From assembly GCF_012275375.1 (NCBI RefSeq), contig NZ_JAAZQJ010000005.1, positions 275,657-339,656 on the forward strand: a stretch of 64,000 nucleotides of DNA, in the 5' to 3' direction. Below, one piece after another: positions 60,181-64,000 of the stretch (the stretch's first letter is position 1; each line of letters opens with the position of its first letter). Origin of the DNA: Dyella sp. SG609. GTDB taxonomy: Bacteria > Pseudomonadota > Gammaproteobacteria > Xanthomonadales > Rhodanobacteraceae. The position numbers were made by a program, and so were the translations under genes. Below the pieces are notes generated by a model. The model made no database searches. It had not been told where the DNA came from and saw nothing but the letters and a program-made list of their open reading frames with translations.

Positions 60181-61494
60181 TCAACGCCCGCCGCCGGCCT
60201 GGGCCCTCGCACCGATGGCGACGGCCTTGGCGGGAAGCACGGGCGGCTCCGGCGCCGGTTCGGCCGCGGAAGCGGCGGACTCCGGCACAGCCGGCGGCAG
60301 CAGCACCGACGCGGCCGCTTCGTCGAGCGGCTGCGGGGTCTGGTAGTCGTCGGCCTTGTTCAATTGCATGTAGCGGTTGTCCGGCATGCGCAGGAGGATG
60401 GTTCCTTCCGCGCTGACGGCGAGGAACACGCCGCCCTGCGGCAGCTTGTTGCCCACGTAGTAGCGCGACTCGTCGCGCGTCACGAGGTACGGTTCGCGCC
60501 CGCCGACGACGTGGCGGATGCGCTTGCCGGGATCGGGCTTGACCGGTTCCGGCGCATGTTCGTCGTAGTTCTTCAGCGCCAGGGTCAGGCCCAGCGCGTC
60601 GGCGTTGAGGTTCTGCATGTCGGTGGAGCCGAGCACGTCCCTCTTCACCTTGTCGGCCTTGGCGATGTCGCCGAAATGGCCGCCGACTTCCACGCCGCCC
60701 TGGTCGAGCAATTTGGTTTCCACCGTGTAGCCGTGCATGGCGAAGATGTCGTTGACCTGCTTCTCCACGCTGGGCCAGTCGCGCACGGTCAGCTCGGTGG
60801 TGAGGCCGGCTTCCGAAAGCTTGCGCTTGAGCTGCGGCAGCTGCGCCGCATTGCCGATCACTCCGCGCAGCACCACGTGGCCGCCCTCGCCCGCCGAGGC
60901 GCTGACGTGGCGCAGCGACAGGCCATGCAGGATCGCGCGGACGCGGTCGAGCTGGTCGGACACGCTGGCCGCGCGCACCGTCACCGCCGGATGCGTGACC
61001 TTCCAGCTGCCGGCCAGCACCAGCGCGGCTACCGCCAGCAGCAGGCCGGCCAGGGCCAGCACGCCGCGGCGGCGGCCGGCCAACTGGCGTTCGGTGAGCG
61101 CGGGCAGCGCGTCGTCGCCGGCATCGGACAAGCTTTGCCAGCGCTCGCTCCAATGCGGACCGACCGCGAACTGCACTTCGCCCAGGCGCACCAGGGCGAA
61201 GTGTTCCAGGCTGACGTTCTCGCCCACCGCGATGCGGCCGTCGTGGGTTTCCACCTCGCCGTCCATCGCGCGCAGCAGCACCTGGTCGCCGACCACGGTG
61301 AGCACGCAGTGATGGTTGGCGATGCCGGTGTCGTTGAGGATCAGATCGCAGTCGTCGGCCTGCCCGATCATCAGGATGCCGCGCTGCGGCAGGCGCAGCT
61401 CCGCACCCGCATGCAGCCCGCTGAACACGCGCAAGGCCAGCTGCACCTTGGGCGGCTGGCTGGCGCGTTGGCGGGTGGCGGGCAAGGCGCTCAT
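60181..61494 (-). CDS. sctD: Type III secretion inner-membrane ring protein SctD
   Basis: A 437-residue bitopic protein. A cytoplasmic FHA-like domain (about 15-115, with GADDCDL-type GQADDCDLILNDTGIANHHC), one membrane helix (about 142-163) and a periplasmic part with BON-like ring-building repeats. The C-terminus is extended and Ala/Pro-rich. FHA-type SctD occurs in Ysc-, SPI-2- and Hrp-like systems. Confidence 0.9.
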   Translation of the reverse strand: MSALPATRQRASQPPKVQLALRVFSGLHAGAELRLPQRGILMIGQADDCDLILNDTGIANHHCVLTVVGDQVLLRAMDGEVETHDGRIAVGENVSLEHFALVRLGEVQFAVGPHWSERWQSLSDAGDDALPALTERQLAGRRRGVLALAGLLLAVAALVLAGSWKVTHPAVTVRAASVSDQLDRVRAILHGLSLRHVSASAGEGGHVVLRGVIGNAAQLPQLKRKLSEAGLTTELTVRDWPSVEKQVNDIFAMHGYTVETKLLDQGGVEVGGHFGDIAKADKVKRDVLGSTDMQNLNADALGLTLALKNYDEHAPEPVKPDPGKRIRHVVGGREPYLVTRDESRYYVGNKLPQGGVFLAVSAEGTILLRMPDNRYMQLNKADDYQTPQPLDEAAASVLLPPAVPESAASAAEPAPEPPVLPAKAVAIGARAQAGGGR

Positions 61495-61498
61495 GGCA

Positions 61499-63484
61499 TT
61501 ACTCCGGAGGGCGCTTCTGGGGTGCGGGAGCCGGCGCCGCGGGCGGCGGCGACTGCACGATCACCGGCAGCGGCGCGGGCTGCGTGACCTGGCTCTTCTT
61601 GTGGTTCCACCAGGCGTCGCGGCTGGCTTCCTGCTTGTCCAGCTGCTCCTGGCTTTCCATGCTCACCTGCGGCGAGCTGGGGGTCTGCTGGCCGTTGATG
61701 TGGTTGAGCATCACCAGGCGCGGCGTGATCAGGAACAGGCGCTCGGTATGCGCGCGCTGCTTCTGCACGGTCTTGAACAGATAACCCAGCAGCGGGATGT
61801 CGCCGAGCACGGGAATCTTGTGCTCGTTGTTCTGCGACTGGTCCTGCACCAGGCCGCCCAGCAGCAGGCCCTGGCCGTCCTGGATCACCGCCTGCGTGTT
61901 GACCGCGTTCTGGCTGACGATGGGATACGAGATGTCCTGCGCATCCTTGGCCGAGTAGGTGATGTTGCCGTCCTCGATCTGCACCATCATGCGGATGCGC
62001 GGTGCGCCCTCTTCCATCACCAGATGCGGCGTGACGCGCAGCGTGGTGCCCGCGGTGACGTTGTAGAGGTCGGAGTTATAGGCGCCGGCCACCGGCACAT
62101 ACACGGACTGGTTGCTCTGGATCACCGCCTCGGCGTCGTTCATGGTGATCACCTGCGGACGGGTGACCACGTGGGCGATGCCGTCGTCTTCCAGCGCATT
62201 GATGTTGGCCACGAACTTGGCGGGGTTGCCCAGGATCGTGCCGATCTGGAAACCGTTGTTGAACAGCGGCGGCAGGCCACTGGTGTCGCCCAGCCCCAGC
62301 GCGGCCAGCAGCAGCGCCTTGTTGTACAGGGCGTCGGCCGGCGTCTGGTTGCCGCTCATGAAGCCCACCGTGGTGCGGTGGTTGCGGTAGAACCAGTTGA
62401 TGCCGAGCTGGCGCGCCTTGGTCTTGTTGACGTCGATGATGGTCGCTTCGATCTCGACCATCTGCGGCGGCACGTCGAGCTGGCGGATCAATTCGTCGTA
62501 CATCGGCAGGCGGTCGGGCGTGTCGCGCACGATGATCGCGTTGCGGAAGCTGTCGGCGACGATGCGCGTGTCGCCGCTGCCGGCGATCGCTTCCACGCCG
62601 TTGCGCTGCGCGGTGGGCGCCAGCTGCGCGGCGGGCGGGGTCAGGCCGTCGTCGTCCTGCGCCGGCGGCACGCTGTAGTTGCCCAGCGGCGGCGGCGGTT
62701 GCTGCCCCTGGCCGGCCAGGCCCTGGCCGCGCAGGCCGCGCTGGCGCGGCGAGGCGAGCCGCTCGCTGGCGCCGCTGAACTGGCTGTAGCTGCCCGGGTC
62801 GCTGACCAGGGCGCGCAGCACGCTGGCCACGCCCGGCACCGTCACCTGGCGGCTCCCCAGGTTCATGCTGGTGTCGGAGGCCCAGGCGTATTTCAGCGGA
62901 TAGAACTTGAAGCGCGTGGTCTCGCGCTGGCCCAGGCCGGCAATGGTCAGCGACATCTGCTTGACCTGCTCGGCGAAGCGCTTGGTGCCGGTGATGGAGA
63001 CCAGGCCGGTGCTGGGTTCGAGCTTCCACACGTTGCCGGTGGCGGCGTCGGCCCAGTTCACGCTGCCCATGGCGGAGATGAACTGCTGCTCCAGCGGCAG
63101 CGGCACGCTGGTGTAGTCGGTGACGCGCTCGGAATCGAGGTAGACGTAGACGGCTGAACCGTCCCAATAGGCCAGCAGGCCATTGGTGTCGGCGATGCGC
63201 CGCCACACCTGCGCATAGGTGCCCTTGAAGCTGCCGTTGAGCGTGCCGTTGCGCGCGGCGACCTGCGGACTCAGCACCACTTCCAGGCCCTGGTCGTGGA
63301 AGAAGTCCGGCAGGATCTCGCGCAGCGTCTTGTCGGTCTGGATCTCGGTGCTGCTCTTCTTGAACGGTATCGCGGCCGCCTGCGCCAGCGCGGCGTACAG
63401 CATCAGGCCAAGCACCGCCATGCAGGCCAGCGCCCGCCGCGTGCCCTTGCCCATCGTCCTGCCCCTGTCATCGCCCATCTTCAC
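61499..63484 (-). CDS. sctC: Type III secretion secretin SctC
   Basis: A 661-residue outer-membrane secretin with a signal peptide (about residues 11-36, MGKGTRRALACMAVLGLML). N-terminal ring domains N0/N1 are followed by an N3 repeat with RNAIIVRDTPDRLPMYDELI and the secretin core with VEIEATIIDVNKTKARQLGI and LLLGGLVQDQSQNNEHKIPV. The C-terminus is Pro/Ala-rich. The first GTG has AAGGA close upstream; starting at the second or third in-frame ATG would also give a good signal peptide. Confidence 0.95.
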   Translation of the reverse strand: MKMGDDRGRTMGKGTRRALACMAVLGLMLYAALAQAAAIPFKKSSTEIQTDKTLREILPDFFHDQGLEVVLSPQVAARNGTLNGSFKGTYAQVWRRIADTNGLLAYWDGSAVYVYLDSERVTDYTSVPLPLEQQFISAMGSVNWADAATGNVWKLEPSTGLVSITGTKRFAEQVKQMSLTIAGLGQRETTRFKFYPLKYAWASDTSMNLGSRQVTVPGVASVLRALVSDPGSYSQFSGASERLASPRQRGLRGQGLAGQGQQPPPPLGNYSVPPAQDDDGLTPPAAQLAPTAQRNGVEAIAGSGDTRIVADSFRNAIIVRDTPDRLPMYDELIRQLDVPPQMVEIEATIIDVNKTKARQLGINWFYRNHRTTVGFMSGNQTPADALYNKALLLAALGLGDTSGLPPLFNNGFQIGTILGNPAKFVANINALEDDGIAHVVTRPQVITMNDAEAVIQSNQSVYVPVAGAYNSDLYNVTAGTTLRVTPHLVMEEGAPRIRMMVQIEDGNITYSAKDAQDISYPIVSQNAVNTQAVIQDGQGLLLGGLVQDQSQNNEHKIPVLGDIPLLGYLFKTVQKQRAHTERLFLITPRLVMLNHINGQQTPSSPQVSMESQEQLDKQEASRDAWWNHKKSQVTQPAPLPVIVQSPPPAAPAPAPQKRPPE

Positions 63485-63515
63485 GGATTCCTTGGCCTGT
63501 TCAATGTCGCGGCCG

Positions 63516-64000
63516 TCAGACGGCCAGTTGTCCCACCGGCACCAGACGCAGGTCGGGTACCAGCTCCTGATAAGAAAGCACCGGGATGTCGGCGTACTCC
63601 GCCTCGGTGAGCTTGCGCAGGTGGCGGCGCACGTCCATCGAGCTGAGCAGCACCATCGCCGTGCCGTGTTCGCCGCGCGCGTGCTCGCCGATCTGCGCCA
63701 GCAGGCGCGCGGCGAGATCCGGCTCCACCGCCAGCTGGGTGCCGGCCGGGCCGGTGTGCACCGAGCGGCGCAGGCGTTCTTCCAGCTCCGGGCGCGCCAC
63801 CAGCACGCGCAGCACGTGGTTGTCGTCGGCGTAGCGGTAGCTGAGGTGGCGGCGCAGCGCCATGCGCACGTATTCGGCCACCAGCACGATGTCCTTCTCG
63901 CGGCTGGCGGCGTCGGTGATCGCCTCGAACACGTCGCGCAGCTGGCGGATCGGCACGCGTTCCTCGACCAGGCGCTTGAGCACCTCGGCCACGCGCTGCG
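63516..64000 (-). CDS. sctV: Type III secretion export-gate protein SctV, C-terminal part
   Basis: The frame is open through the right edge of the window, so only the last 161 residues are seen. VPIRQLRDVFEAITDAASRE with IVLVAEYVRMALRRHLSYR and the final PVLSYQELVPDLRLVPVGQL are diagnostic for the cytoplasmic domain of the FlhA/SctV nonameric ring. It is transcribed ahead of sctC with a 31-base gap, the start of the operon being outside the window. Confidence 0.92.
   Translation of the reverse strand, partial: QRVAEVLKRLVEERVPIRQLRDVFEAITDAASREKDIVLVAEYVRMALRRHLSYRYADDNHVLRVLVARPELEERLRRSVHTGPAGTQLAVEPDLAARLLAQIGEHARGEHGTAMVLLSSMDVRRHLRKLTEAEYADIPVLSYQELVPDLRLVPVGQLAV

Overview
The window looks like chromosomal DNA of a high-GC gammaproteobacterium of the Xanthomonadales, most likely Rhodanobacteraceae (Dyella, Rhodanobacter, Luteibacter, Frateuria or a relative). 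Support comes from a xanthomonadin/aryl-polyene-type locus with a XanB2-like chorismatase, an atpIBEFHAGDC operon followed by glmU, UbiJ/UbiB/UbiK ubiquinone genes, and families of short palindromic intergenic repeats common in this order. The genus assignment is inference. Coding density is very high; the largest gaps (9183-9458, 21012-21308, 46990-47251) are all under 300 bases and hold regulatory-looking inverted repeats, a promoter or a terminator. No tRNA, rRNA, insertion sequence or CRISPR array was recognised.

Layout. 1-9182: the end of a PDZ aspartyl protease; a MarR-controlled efflux operon of AaeXAB type (MarR, FUSC, DUF1656, HlyD); a lipoprotein; and a secreted M16 peptidase. 9459-14942: a rightward row of RNA-modification, ubiquinone and housekeeping genes (trmL, ubiJ, ubiB, truC, arfB, an acyltransferase, a LysE exporter). 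15030-19136: the glyoxylate shunt (aceB, aceA) with a divergent LysR regulator. 19227-27734: a cation/proton antiporter, comM, ubiK, a PII protein, gpmA, a VNG-repeat secreted protein, hemF and a DUF218 protein.

27784-36556: a compact xanthomonadin-like pigment locus. One rightward arm (two ketosynthase-type proteins, a glycosyltransferase) meets a leftward arm (ACP, dehydratase, acyltransferase, LolA-like carrier, MMPL exporter, second hotdog dehydratase). A chorismatase runs divergently from the ACP. Ketoreductase and aryl-acid-activating genes are not in the window. 36557-47647: glmU, two envelope proteins, the complete F1Fo ATP synthase operon with palindromic repeats in three of its gaps, and a phasin. 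47802-49257: queD and two small secreted proteins.

49392-53197: a divergent pair of envelope-attacking enzymes without signal peptides, a four-LysM GH24 lysozyme with a C-terminal peptidase-like domain and a GHSLGG lipase. The lipase is followed by a secreted ankyrin-repeat protein. The promoter region between the two enzymes carries an ordered array of CTAGG half-sites. I judge this the best candidate here for an undescribed effector/immunity-type module. 53357-64000: a leftward type III secretion operon (sctV-C-D-F?-I-J-K-L-N-O-P) ending in an unfamiliar LysM protein; sctV is cut by the window edge.

Likely interplay: the chorismatase should supply 3-hydroxybenzoate for the pigment and 4-hydroxybenzoate for ubiquinone, whose accessory genes ubiJ, ubiB and ubiK lie nearby. 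The AaeXAB-like pump is of a type that exports such aromatic acids. These links are inference from gene families, not something the sequence proves.
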